Source of the DNA: Hungatella effluvii
GTDB taxonomy: Bacteria; Bacillota; Clostridia; Lachnospirales; Lachnospiraceae
DNA: 64,000 bases
Reading direction: 5' to 3'
Assembly: GCF_003201875.1 (NCBI RefSeq)
Contig: NZ_QJKD01000009.1
Coordinates: 1 to 64,000 of the forward strand
The notes under the pieces were generated by a model, which saw nothing but the letters and a program-made list of their open reading frames with translations, did no database searches and was not told the DNA's origin. The stretch's first letter is position 1. Every line of letters starts with the position of its first letter. Position numbers and translations under genes: made by a program. Below, piece after piece: positions 6,083 through 14,180 of the stretch.

Positions 6083-7129
6083 ATGATGGATAAAAATACA
6101 GCTTTACAATTTAGTACAATTATTGTTTATGAATTGATGAAGCAAAAAAAGTCTACAACTGATTATGAAAGAAAAGTAAGCGATAAGCTAAAGTGTTCAG
6201 TCAAGACAGTTCATAGATACTTTACTGCATCGTGTGGTTTTGCAAGAAAAAATAGCGGCGTTAAATATTATGAATTTTTAAAAGCCAGTGAGAAATATCT
6301 GGGTCTAACAAGGAAAGAATTATTTACAAAAAGGAAATTATATTATGAACTTGATGAAGAGAAAAAAGAAAAATTATTTTGCAATGAAAAGGAAAAAATC
6401 AATCAAGATTTATATACTGAATGGATTGATGAGCCATATAAACTTTCTAAAGATGAACTTAGTTATACTGATGTATTCATTAATTATTTAGATTTGGTGA
6501 ATGACAGTTTTTTGGAAGTGTTGGGAAAAAATTTAGAGGACATTAGTGATATTTTACAAGAGGTTTTAGATGGGTGGCAGGAAAAAATTGTTAAGGAAAC
6601 ATGGAATAAAAGTAAGAGTGATTATAAAGAATATATAAGTTTCTTGTATAACTATTATGAAAAATTAAAAGTAAGCAAAGAATTTTTAACTCAAATTTTA
6701 TCATTACAATATGAACGTAGAATGAGAAAAGAAGTCAATACAATTTTAAAAGAAGCTGTCGAAGCATCACGCATGCATATTACAAATATAATGAATCATG
6801 GATTTAACGATGATATTATTAACTTAATATGTATGCAAAAGAGTTTTATTACGTTGGAACAAGAAAAGCAGTGTATTGTTTATGATGAAAGAAAAGGGTA
6901 TAGATACAATAGTGTATTAGTTATAAATGAATTTAGCACTAATATAAATTTTGAAACCGTGTATTATTGTATGAAGCTAGTGAAAAGTACTGTGTCATCA
7001 GGAAATAGACATGTACTGAGTGTGAAACAAGATTGTCTTAATAAAGCTATTACGTATGCAATGCTTAGTAAAAGTCAACAAAGCATAGTAATGAAAAAAA
7101 TACTAAATATTGTAGAGCAATGCAAATAA
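6083..7129 (+). CDS. AT-rich helix-turn-helix protein of the mobile element
   Basis: About 348 residues. The N-terminal segment VSDKLKCSVKTVHRYF resembles a helix-turn-helix (scaffold helix, turn, recognition helix). The rest is helical, Lys/Glu-rich and not recognised. ATG 6083 or 6086 follows AAGGTGA; a TTG at 6071 is less likely. It is transcribed away from the Rep/integrase operon, as element regulators often are. Its GC content is visibly lower than the rest of the element, so it may have been acquired separately. Roles as repressor, activator or host-interaction (anti-phage) protein are all open. Confidence 0.6.
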   Translation: MMDKNTALQFSTIIVYELMKQKKSTTDYERKVSDKLKCSVKTVHRYFTASCGFARKNSGVKYYEFLKASEKYLGLTRKELFTKRKLYYELDEEKKEKLFCNEKEKINQDLYTEWIDEPYKLSKDELSYTDVFINYLDLVNDSFLEVLGKNLEDISDILQEVLDGWQEKIVKETWNKSKSDYKEYISFLYNYYEKLKVSKEFLTQILSLQYERRMRKEVNTILKEAVEASRMHITNIMNHGFNDDIINLICMQKSFITLEQEKQCIVYDERKGYRYNSVLVINEFSTNINFETVYYCMKLVKSTVSSGNRHVLSVKQDCLNKAITYAMLSKSQQSIVMKKILNIVEQCK

Positions 7130-7135
7130 AATCAA

Positions 7136-7270
7136 TTATTTCGCAATAAATAAGTCATCAATGTATATTGATAAAATTTCAGCAATTGCAATCAACTCAC
7201 TTGCAGAGAGATGAGCTTGTCCCCTTTGATATTTTGAGTAGGTTTGTTTAATTATGAAACAACCTTTAGC
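7136..7270 (-). pseudogene. Truncated XRE/Cro-CI-type repressor remnant
   Basis: On the minus strand this stretch encodes KQTYSKYQRGQAHLSASE followed by LIAIAEILSIYIDDLF, the recognition-helix and C-terminal half of a Cro/CI-type helix-turn-helix domain. The N-terminal half is missing: an in-frame stop lies at about 7268-7270 and no start precedes it. It is a decayed fragment of an element repressor. Confidence 0.6.
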
Positions 7271-7440
7271 CTAGCCTGGAAAAGGTTGCATATTCTAAAG
7301 AGAAGTGCTATTATTTAAATATAAGAAGAGTTAAGCAGTAAGCTACTAAAACTTTCGACTGCGGTAAATAAACAAGGTCTCCGGACATACATAAATAGAG
7401 AAGATAACGACCATGTTTATTTAACAGGAGGTAATATATT

Positions 7441-8067
7441 ATGAAGAAATTATTAGGAATGCTTTTAACAGTAGCTATGTGCGTTACTATGGCAACACCT
7501 GCATTTGCATCTAATGATATGTTCGTGTATTCTAAGGAAGCTGATGGCTGGTATATGAATGGCGCGAAAATAGATTCTGCAGAGACTGTGTATGCATTAA
7601 ATCTCGGTGAGCAGTTTCGTGATATCGCAGACGAGAAAGAACGCATAAAAGCTGTTGCGGACTACATTAAAAATAGCTATGAATGGGACTTACAGTTTGA
7701 TGCTATTTTTAAAGTAATCGGTAAGGATAAAACCAGACATTTTGATAAGTTATACACGTGTATGTTAGAGGGAGCTGGAATTAATGTCGTAGGTCACACA
7801 ATGACTGCTTACATTAATCGTACGTTTGATAATACCTGTCAGACAGCTCAGGATGTTGTAATAGAGTTAGGTGGTCAGCGTTATTGGTCGTCTGCACTTA
7901 TGTACAAGTATCATGGTGACGAGTATCTGTTAGTTGATCATATTCCGTCAACAGACCATACGAATGCAGATGTTCATGATTATGACATGGATGGTAACTT
8001 TGTGTATGAAGAGCTTATTATGATTCCTGAGGAAGATGTCATATACGGTAATGTATTAACAGATTAA
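7441..8067 (+). CDS. Secreted protein with weak transglutaminase-like features (cargo)
   Basis: 208 residues. A signal peptide covers residues 1-24 (MKKLLGMLLTVAMCVTMATP, cleavage after AFAS). SD AGGAGG lies about nine bases upstream. The mature protein has ADYIKNSYEWD, then a Cys in LYTCMLEGAGI, then DEYLLVDH, echoing the helix, Cys and late Asp order of transglutaminase-like papain-fold enzymes. The canonical His is not clearly placed, so this is a weak structural guess. It is the only gene in the element without an obvious mobility role. Hairpins follow downstream. Confidence 0.6.
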   Translation: MKKLLGMLLTVAMCVTMATPAFASNDMFVYSKEADGWYMNGAKIDSAETVYALNLGEQFRDIADEKERIKAVADYIKNSYEWDLQFDAIFKVIGKDKTRHFDKLYTCMLEGAGINVVGHTMTAYINRTFDNTCQTAQDVVIELGGQRYWSSALMYKYHGDEYLLVDHIPSTDHTNADVHDYDMDGNFVYEELIMIPEEDVIYGNVLTD

Positions 8068-8077
8068 CAATCAACAA

Positions 8078-8105
8078 GCACAGGAGGGTAACATTCCTCC
8101 TGTGC
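8078..8105 (+). terminator. Hairpin after the cargo gene
   Basis: GCACAGGAGG (8078-8087) pairs perfectly with CCTCCTGTGC (8096-8105), starting 11 bases after the stop codon. The T-run is poor, so strength is uncertain. Confidence 0.55.
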
Positions 8106-8191
8106 ATAAATTACAAAATGAAAAGAGGGGTACATGTGAAAAGGTTTAGAATGTGCACACCTTTATTCACAATCTATAAACCGATAATCAA

Positions 8192-8226
8192 GCCAGGAAA
8201 GGGTGAGTGTCTTTCCTGGCATTTTC
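8192..8226 (+). terminator. Terminator hairpin near the element's right end
   Basis: GCCAGGAAAG (8192-8201) pairs with CTTTCCTGGC (8211-8220), followed by ATTTTC. It is one of three hairpins in the 415-base gene-free right end (8068-8483). Confidence 0.6.
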
Positions 8227-8254
8227 AATGGTGGGTATCATTCTTTTTGAGTCC

Positions 8255-8300
8255 AAGCCGTCAAGGACATGCTTCGTTTTTCCAAAATCCTTGACGGCTT
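8255..8300. terminator. Long hairpin, possible bidirectional terminator
   Basis: A 13-bp perfect stem, AAGCCGTCAAGGA (8255-8267) with TCCTTGACGGCTT (8288-8300). It may insulate the element from the host operon beyond attR. Confidence 0.55.
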
Positions 8301-8335
8301 TCATTTCAAAATTTATATTTGGTGATTAAAAACGC

Positions 8336-8356
8336 GGGTAGAGTATGGGGTAGAGT
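8336..8356. repeat. Integrase arm-type repeats, right end
   Basis: GGGTAGAGT occurs exactly twice, at 8336-8344 and 8348-8356 (12-base period), in the same orientation as at the left end (614-622). The core begins 54 bases further on. Confidence 0.5.
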
Positions 8357-8410
8357 ACGGAAGAGCACCTCTCAGACCTCCTGTATTTTGGTTATTTTTT
8401 CGTTCTGTTA

Positions 8411-8437
8411 CGGGTTCGATCCCCGTCTCGCGCTCTT
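8411..8437. repeat. Attachment core, copy C (attR)
   Basis: Identical over 27 bases to the tRNA-Gly 3' end at 350-376. Beyond 8437 the sequence diverges from the tRNA downstream region, which marks the right junction with the chromosome. Confidence 0.85.
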
Positions 8438-8447
8438 ATTATATAAG

Positions 8448-8480
8448 AAAACGGATTTCCAGAGATGGAAATCCGTTTTT
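8448..8480. terminator. Bidirectional terminator between attR and the next operon
   Basis: AAAACGGATTTCC (8448-8460) pairs with GGAAATCCGTTTT (8467-8479), with A- and T-rich flanks so that it can act in both directions. It ends the minus-strand operon of 8484-9685. Confidence 0.75.
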
Positions 8481-8483
8481 GCG

Positions 8484-8831
8484 TTACACTCCAAAGTGTA
8501 TCATATACTTCTGTTCATCGATCGCCTGGCTGATCCTGTCTGCAAGCGCAATCAGGTTGTGATCGTGATTGATTCTTTTGTCGCTGATCACGATATCCTG
8601 CAGTGCGGGGAGAGACTCCGGCGGGATTAAGGTAACACCGTATCTGTCGAGGGCAAAGGAGGGGCGGCTGAGAGACTGCGTGTAGGTCTGGATCAACATC
8701 AGCTGCGGCCACCAGTCATTGATATACTTGTCGTCATCGATGGCAACACAGCCATACTTCTGAGGTTCATATTTCACATAATTTTTTTCTGGATCGATTG
8801 TATCCATGATTCCAAATTCTGTCTTTATCAT
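8484..8831 (-). CDS. Conserved-looking hypothetical protein (115 aa)
   Basis: 115 residues starting MIKTEFGIMDTID, with an AGGTGA ribosome site before ATG 8831. It has no signal peptide or membrane segment. Composition is that of a compact soluble protein with several Tyr/Trp/His (NDWWPQL near residue 39). It lies 41 bases downstream of the secreted wall-binding protein gene on the same strand and probably shares its transcript. The family is not recognised and no function is assigned. Confidence 0.6.
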   Translation of the reverse strand: MIKTEFGIMDTIDPEKNYVKYEPQKYGCVAIDDDKYINDWWPQLMLIQTYTQSLSRPSFALDRYGVTLIPPESLPALQDIVISDKRINHDHNLIALADRISQAIDEQKYMIHFGV

Positions 8832-8872
8832 AAGCTCACCTGAATTCTACAGCAGCTCAGTGTCCCGGTGGA

Positions 8873-9685
8873 TTACTCGCAGGGAACAACTGTCTCAATT
8901 AACCGGTCGGCAGTCTCTTCGTCTGCGGCGATGGAGAAGAGATAGACCACTTTGTTGTCCTCATTTCGCAGGTAGACGTTCATCTCGAGGTTCTCCGGTA
9001 TTTTACAGACCATTTTCTGATAAGTCTGGCCGGCCACAGTCACGGGCCGGGGGGCAGTCGGAGTCAGATCGTATTTCCCCCAGAATGCAGAAAATACATT
9101 GAGATCGTCCCTCAGAATCTGCTCCATCGGATCACTGTTATACTGAATGACGACTCCAAACAGCGACTGATCCGGAGTGACAGCCAGGAAATCGTAATAG
9201 CTTGGGATATAGTCATGAGCGGAAAGTACATTCAGTTCTTCGGCTGTCTGTACAAAGGTATATTCCGGCAGTGTAATACGGATTCCGGCCCAGGGATGCT
9301 CATAGACTGAATTCTCGAACCGGCCGGATGGAAGATGGACGAAAAGAGGGTCCGTTGGGGGCGTCTCTTTCCAGGCTCCCGAGCGTTCGAAGGTGTAGGT
9401 ATGGCCTTCTATGTCGCGCGTGGTGTCGCTCACCATTATTCCATCGGCATCAAAGTAGTACCAGCCGTTTCCATCTCTGATCCAGCCGCCGCGTATCAGG
9501 GTGCCGTCAGAGAGCGCATACTGCCATTGATTTCCCTTGTGCAGCCAGCCAGTGCTTTGATTCCTGCTGGCCGTGCTTACCGCGGCATATGCCTCCTGCG
9601 GCCGGACAGCCGAAACTGTACCGGCGAGTGCCAGGGACAGACATAATCCTGCGGAAATGGTAAGAAGACGTTGGTTTAATCTCAT
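8873..9685 (-). CDS. Secreted protein with cell-wall-binding repeats
   Basis: 270 residues. A signal peptide covers about residues 1-34, ending in QEAYA. Two to three Trp/Gly-rich repeats of the choline-binding/CW type follow (GWLHKGNQWQY, GGWIRDGNGWYYFDADG) to about residue 105. The remaining 165 residues form an unrecognised extracellular domain. Such repeats hold proteins on the clostridial cell surface. ATG 9685 follows AGGAGG. A strong promoter lies upstream at 9738-9766. Confidence 0.8.
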   Translation of the reverse strand: MRLNQRLLTISAGLCLSLALAGTVSAVRPQEAYAAVSTASRNQSTGWLHKGNQWQYALSDGTLIRGGWIRDGNGWYYFDADGIMVSDTTRDIEGHTYTFERSGAWKETPPTDPLFVHLPSGRFENSVYEHPWAGIRITLPEYTFVQTAEELNVLSAHDYIPSYYDFLAVTPDQSLFGVVIQYNSDPMEQILRDDLNVFSAFWGKYDLTPTAPRPVTVAGQTYQKMVCKIPENLEMNVYLRNEDNKVVYLFSIAADEETADRLIETVVPCE

Positions 9686-9737
9686 GAAGCTATGATCCTC
9701 CTGTCAGTGGTACCGCCTTGCACGGTGAATTACAGTA

Positions 9738-9766
9738 AGTGTATCTCTTTTTGGATTGCCTGTCAA
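9738..9766 (-). promoter_or_regulatory. Sigma-A promoter of the wall-binding protein operon
   Basis: On the minus strand there is a perfect TTGACA (9766-9761), a 17-base spacer and TACACT (9743-9738), 53 bases upstream of ATG 9685. Confidence 0.75.
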
Positions 9767-9795
9767 ATACGAGGATGAATGAGCTGACGTTTAAA

Positions 9796-9824
9796 TTTAC
9801 AGAAGCCGTAATATCCGCTATAAT
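9796..9824 (+). promoter_or_regulatory. Sigma-A promoter of the AraC gene
   Basis: TTTACA (9796-9801), a 17-base spacer and a perfect TATAAT (9819-9824). It is divergent from the promoter at 9738-9766, with about 30 bases between them. Confidence 0.7.
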
Positions 9825-9939
9825 CAGGACAGAGGCAGTAGCAGATAAGACAGCACACCGAGACGAAAGCGAAGAAAGATAAGACCGTGCATTAAGACGA
9901 AAGAAAAGCAGCCGGACGGGGCTGGAAAGGGGTGGGAAT

Positions 9940-10812
9940 GTGAGTGAACCTGTTGCAAAGCGCCAGATGTTTGAATATGACGGGGATAATCCGTTTCATA
10001 TCTATAATATTCCCTATTATCCGTCGAGCAGTGATGAACTTCTGTTTAATCACTGGCACGAGGAACTGGAGATTGTTTATACGCTGCAGGGGAACAGTCT
10101 GCATTATATTGACGGGACCTGCATCAAGTCACAGCCGGGTAGGCTGATCGTCGTGAACTCAGAAAGCAGTCATAATATCATACCGGACCGCACGGTATAT
10201 GGAAGCGGAAGAAAAGTGGTGATTGCGCTGCTTATTTCGCGGGAATTTCTGGAGGGGGTATTTCCGGACTTTAAAAACATGTATTTTCTCAATGAGAAGG
10301 AGATGACGACTCCGGAAATAGGGGATTTGATGGTGACACTGTCCCATTACGACGATGAGTCGGAGACGTCATGCTATGAGCGGATTTATATAAAGGGACT
10401 GGTACTCCAGCTTCTCTACCATATCACGCAGGAGGGAGTGGCGGAGAAAAATGTGATCCTGCCGCTGAACAATCAAAAGAACATCGAGCGGTTGAAAGGC
10501 GTCCTTCAGTTCATTGAAAACCATTACATGGAGAAGCTTTCTCAGGCAGAGATCGCGGATAAGTTTTACTTTTCCAAAGAGTATTTCGCCCGTTTCTTCA
10601 AGAAGCACACGGGGATGACCTTTATCGAGTACCTGACGAAATACCGCCTTCAAAAGGCGCGGATGCAGTTGATGGCTTCTAATTCTGGAATTCTAGAAAT
10701 TGCTCTCAATAATGGTTTCTCTGACGATCGGAGACTGATTCTGGCGTTTAAGGAGGAGTATGGCGCAACCCCATTCCAATATAGAAAAATGGAAAGAAAT
10801 AAAGAAGAATAA
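9940..10812 (+). CDS. AraC-family transcriptional regulator
   Basis: 290 residues. The N-terminal cupin sensing domain has the FNHWHEELEIVY histidine cluster near residue 36. The C-terminal pair of AraC helix-turn-helix motifs runs from about 190 to 285 (QAEIADKFYFSKEYFARFFK, then EIALNNGFSDDRRLILAFKE). The start is GTG 9940 after a GGGGTGGGA site; the overlapping ATG is followed at once by a stop. It precedes the sugar symporter and esterase genes and probably activates them in response to their substrate, which is not identified. Confidence 0.92.
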   Translation: MSEPVAKRQMFEYDGDNPFHIYNIPYYPSSSDELLFNHWHEELEIVYTLQGNSLHYIDGTCIKSQPGRLIVVNSESSHNIIPDRTVYGSGRKVVIALLISREFLEGVFPDFKNMYFLNEKEMTTPEIGDLMVTLSHYDDESETSCYERIYIKGLVLQLLYHITQEGVAEKNVILPLNNQKNIERLKGVLQFIENHYMEKLSQAEIADKFYFSKEYFARFFKKHTGMTFIEYLTKYRLQKARMQLMASNSGILEIALNNGFSDDRRLILAFKEEYGATPFQYRKMERNKEE

Positions 10813-10944
10813 AGAAGAATAGCGGCTGAATTTTCATGTACAGGTCAATATATGGATGTTTTTAGATAAAATACGCAAGGAATTTCCTGTCTGTCTCCAT
10901 TATAATGAGGATTATAAAAATCAAGTTACAGGAGAGGGGAAGCA

Positions 10945-12297
10945 ATGGGAAAAAAGAAAACCGGTTTATCATGGTCGGAAAAAATTTCTTATGGTATGGG
11001 AGACTGCGGAGCCAATGTGACAGTAGCCCTGTGTTCCACATTTTTGACTGCGTATTATACGGACACTGTGGGGATCGCTGCTGCCGCGGTCGGCACTATG
11101 ATGCTGCTGGCGCGCGTGTTCGATGGGGTTACCGATATTATCATGGGGGCGATTGTCGATAAGACGAAGACACGCTGGGGCAAGGCCAGACCGTGGGTGC
11201 TGTGGACGGCGCCGCTTATGGCGATCGCACTGATCCTGGAATTTAATGTTCCCGGTGGCTTAAGCGGGAATGGAAAGCTGGTCTATGCGTATCTGACCTA
11301 TATTTTCCAGAACTGTATCGTGTATACAGCCAACAACCTGCCGTTTAATGCATTGCTGTCGCGCATGACGCTGAATGTTCAGGACCGTGCCTCTGCGGCG
11401 ACTACGCGTTTTGTCATGACTCAGCTTACAACGCTGATTATCAATGCGGTGACAGCAACCCTCTTGTCTACGGCGGGATGGTTCTGGCTGTCGATTATTT
11501 ACGGCATCGTAACATTTTTTATGTGTCTCATCTGCTTTCTGGGTACCAGGGAGCATATCGGAGAAGACACGGAAACCGGTGTGGTTCAGGTGGAGAATGT
11601 TCCGCTGAGTACAGCACTGCCGGCACTTTTCAAAAACAGGTATTTTTATATTCAGAGTCTGCTGTTCATGTTTCTGTATATTGGAATCGTCAGTACCGGT
11701 TCCACAACATTCTATTTTTGCAACATCGTTTTAAATAATCTGGGTTACTTAACCTACATATCCATGGCTACCACGATTCCGGCCATCATCGTGAATCTTA
11801 TGCTGCCGAAGGCCATTCAGAGATACGGAAAATGGAAACTGATGATTGGCGGCGCATTCCTGATGGCTCTGGGCGGGCTGATCATCGGTGCGGCCGGTTC
11901 CAGCTTCCCGCTGGTTCTTCTGGGGCTGATCGTAAAAGGGACGGGAATGGGACCGATCATGTCCGGTATCTTTGCGATGACCGCGGATGTCGTGGATTAC
12001 GGTGAATGGAAGACCGGAGTCCGCTCGGAAGGGTTGGTCAACTGCTGTACATCCTTCGGTATGAAGGTTGGAATCGGCCTCGGCTCCGCCCTCTGCACCT
12101 GGATCATTACCATGGGTGGATATGATGGGACTGCTGCGGTGCAGCCGGCTTCTGCTGTTACCATGATTCGGTTCGGGTTTGGATACAGCGGTGCGATCAT
12201 CGCGGTGATCTGCCTGGTTCTGTGTTTCATGATGAATATCGATAAGTATATTGTGGAGATTCAGAATGACCTGGAAGCAAAACGAAATACAAAATAG
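10945..12297 (+). CDS. GPH-family sugar:cation symporter (MelB-like)
   Basis: 450 residues, about 12 membrane segments. The N terminus KISYGMGDCGANV and the loop VDKTKTRWGKARPW are diagnostic of the glycoside-pentoside-hexuronide family of cation-coupled sugar transporters. AGGAGAGG precedes ATG 10945. The next gene (esterase) starts 17 bases after the stop. The transported sugar cannot be read from sequence; pentosides, hexuronides or small glycosides are typical. Confidence 0.93.
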   Translation: MGKKKTGLSWSEKISYGMGDCGANVTVALCSTFLTAYYTDTVGIAAAAVGTMMLLARVFDGVTDIIMGAIVDKTKTRWGKARPWVLWTAPLMAIALILEFNVPGGLSGNGKLVYAYLTYIFQNCIVYTANNLPFNALLSRMTLNVQDRASAATTRFVMTQLTTLIINAVTATLLSTAGWFWLSIIYGIVTFFMCLICFLGTREHIGEDTETGVVQVENVPLSTALPALFKNRYFYIQSLLFMFLYIGIVSTGSTTFYFCNIVLNNLGYLTYISMATTIPAIIVNLMLPKAIQRYGKWKLMIGGAFLMALGGLIIGAAGSSFPLVLLGLIVKGTGMGPIMSGIFAMTADVVDYGEWKTGVRSEGLVNCCTSFGMKVGIGLGSALCTWIITMGGYDGTAAVQPASAVTMIRFGFGYSGAIIAVICLVLCFMMNIDKYIVEIQNDLEAKRNTK

Positions 12298-12313
12298 AGA
12301 GGTACAGATAACT

Positions 12314-13195
12314 ATGTCAGAAATGAGTGATACAATTCGTAAACTGTTTCGGGAGGGGGATGACCGGCGGGACGCCGGTCTCACCACACCGGAGGGAATC
12401 CGGCGTTTTGACGATATCGTCTATGGGGAGGATGCAGAGCGGCAGATTCTCGATGTATACCGTCCAAAAGACAAGGCGGGGGTACTCCCGGTTATTGTGA
12501 GCGTTCATGGCGGCGGCTGGGTGTACGGTGACAAGGAGAGGTACCAGTACTACTGTATGGATCTGGCGTGCCGCGGATTCGCAGTCGTAAATTTCACCTA
12601 CCGTCTCGCACCGGAATATAAGTTTCCGGCATCGCTGGAGGATACAAACCGGGTGTTTGCCTGGGTGCTGGATCATGCGGAGGAATATGGCTTTGACCGG
12701 ACGCGGATCTTCGGTGTGGGGGATTCTGCCGGGGCCCATAATCTGGGGCTTTATGCCGCTGTCTGTACAAACCCGGAATATGCGGCAAAGTATCCATTTC
12801 AGCCGCCTGTGGGATTTGCGCCGACGGCTGTTGCACTGAACTGCGGCGTCTACCGGGCGCCGGTCTCCGAAGACGAGAAGGACCAGAGCAATCTGCTTAT
12901 GGCAGATCTTCTGCCGGAGAGAGGGACGAAAGACGAATACAAGAAAATCAGCCTCGTGAATTACGTGACCAGCCAGTATCCGCCGGTATTTCTCATGACG
13001 GCTACCGGAGATTTTCTGAGAGAACAGGCGCCGCTTCTGGCGGAGAAGCTGATGGAGTTTGAGATTCCGTTTGTATACCGGTATTATGGCTGCGCGGACC
13101 GGCCTCTGGGACACGTGTTCCACTGCAACATCCGCCTGCAGGAGGCTTCACGGTGCAACGATGAGGAATGCGAGTTCTTTCGAAGCTATTGCTGA
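12314..13195 (+). CDS. Alpha/beta-hydrolase, HSL/acetyl-esterase type
   Basis: About 293 residues. HGGGW at about 62-66 forms the oxyanion hole, GDSAGA holds the nucleophile Ser138, and LGHVFH carries the candidate catalytic His. These place it in the hormone-sensitive-lipase family of carboxyl esterases, many of which remove acetyl groups from plant sugars. ATG 12314 follows GAGAGG. The frame is open back to 12251, overlapping the symporter, but without a ribosome site. It is probably co-transcribed with the symporter and deacetylates imported substrates. Its 3' end overlaps the convergent HAD relic by 10 bases. Confidence 0.88.
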   Translation: MSEMSDTIRKLFREGDDRRDAGLTTPEGIRRFDDIVYGEDAERQILDVYRPKDKAGVLPVIVSVHGGGWVYGDKERYQYYCMDLACRGFAVVNFTYRLAPEYKFPASLEDTNRVFAWVLDHAEEYGFDRTRIFGVGDSAGAHNLGLYAAVCTNPEYAAKYPFQPPVGFAPTAVALNCGVYRAPVSEDEKDQSNLLMADLLPERGTKDEYKKISLVNYVTSQYPPVFLMTATGDFLREQAPLLAEKLMEFEIPFVYRYYGCADRPLGHVFHCNIRLQEASRCNDEECEFFRSYC

Positions 13196-13500
13196 TTCAC
13201 AGCGGCCAGTTGATCCAGAATAGCGAGAACTTCGGAGAGCTCATACATGCTGTAATCAGCCAGTGTACGGTCAAAATGAAAACGGTCGTCGATGAGCGCA
13301 GCCACGGTCATACTGGCTCCGTGGCCGGCCATGATACCGTAAGTGGAATCTTCCACGACGAGGCATTGTGACGGTGTACACTGCAGGGTGCCTGCTGTAT
13401 GCAGATAGATTTCCGGATTCGGTTTGCTTTCCAGGTTTCTTCTCCGCTTACTACGTAATCAAAATAATTTTTCAGACCGCAGGAGGTCGGTACGGTTTCA
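13186..13500 (-). pseudogene. HAD-superfamily phosphatase relic (frameshifted, 5' truncated)
   Basis: In one frame the minus strand encodes GLKNYFDYVVSGEE. After a one-base loss near 13433-13436 the sequence continues in another frame as LESKPNPEIYLHTAGT and QCLVVEDSTYGIMAGHGA, the C-terminal motifs of beta-phosphoglucomutase-like HAD hydrolases, to a stop at 13186. The N-terminal half with the catalytic DxD is absent. It lies directly after the PTS IIA gene and looks like the remains of a lost sugar operon. Confidence 0.75.
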
Positions 13501-13539
13501 ATTCCATTCCTCCTGCTTTTTCCTGTTGCACTTTTCCGG

Positions 13540-13938
13540 TTACGACCGGTACGTTCCGATCTGTGCCTTTCCGGTAGCGACCATCTCTCCGGCAAGCGCG
13601 GGTGCGTCATTGTCCAGTCCCATCCTGCATCGAATGGCAAGTTCCAGCGCCATACCCAGATTAATTCCATATAGAACCGTCAGCCGCGAGTCTGCATCTG
13701 CCAGCGCGGCGGCACATTTATAAGGAGATCCGCCGATCATATCGCACAGTATGAGAAGCTCGTCACAAGTCTGCATGGTTCCAACTGCATCTTTTAAATG
13801 TTCCATCAATGTGTCCCAGCTCTGCCCGGATTCAAAATCCACGGCAGTCAGCAGCTCCTGATGTCCAATCAGCAATTCCAGCGCGCTGACCAATCCGGAG
13901 GCAAACTGCCCATGTCCTGTGATAATCAATCCTATCAT
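13540..13938 (-). CDS. PTS IIA component, mannose/fructose (Man) family
   Basis: 132 residues. GLIITGHGQFASG carries the phosphorylatable His9, and LLILCDMIGGSPYKCAA is the conserved dimer/active-site segment of IIA-Man. ATG 13938 follows GGAGAA. Normally it passes phosphate from HPr to IIB-Man, but no IIB, IIC or IID gene is nearby and the downstream HAD gene is broken. It is an orphan that may serve a distant permease, act in regulation or be decaying. Confidence 0.82.
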   Translation of the reverse strand: MIGLIITGHGQFASGLVSALELLIGHQELLTAVDFESGQSWDTLMEHLKDAVGTMQTCDELLILCDMIGGSPYKCAAALADADSRLTVLYGINLGMALELAIRCRMGLDNDAPALAGEMVATGKAQIGTYRS

Positions 13939-14180
13939 GCGTTTCTCCATTCTTCTTGTATCTGCTGCAGCTTTTATTTTATAATCTCCTATATCATATA
14001 CTATATACAAAAAAAACGCAATTCCCCGTCCCTTTCCGGATGCTGTTTTCCCTGTTTCCTTCCCGGTTTCCAGAAAAGTCAGAAAACCTAATAATTTCCA
14101 CCAAAAACAGAATTGCTATCTCTTCAGGAAAAGCTTAGAATAAAATCAGAACATTCTGTTAAAAATCGGGGGATTGCAGT

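Larger units (their letters stand above)
514..8437. mobile_element. Integrated CRESS-Rep mobile element at tRNA-Gly
   Basis: About 7.9 kb between core copies B (514) and C (8411). It carries a tyrosine integrase next to the left core, a small excisionase-like gene, a Rep with CRESS-type HUH and superfamily 3 helicase motifs, a candidate replication or transfer origin, an FtsK/TcpA-like ATPase, a membrane protein, a small candidate ssDNA-binding protein, a regulator and a cargo gene. Base composition is more AT-rich than the flanks. The gene set fits an integrative and mobilizable element that uses a viral-type Rep as relaxase/initiator. A phage-like origin is less likely because no capsid or coat gene is visible. 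Confidence 0.82.
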
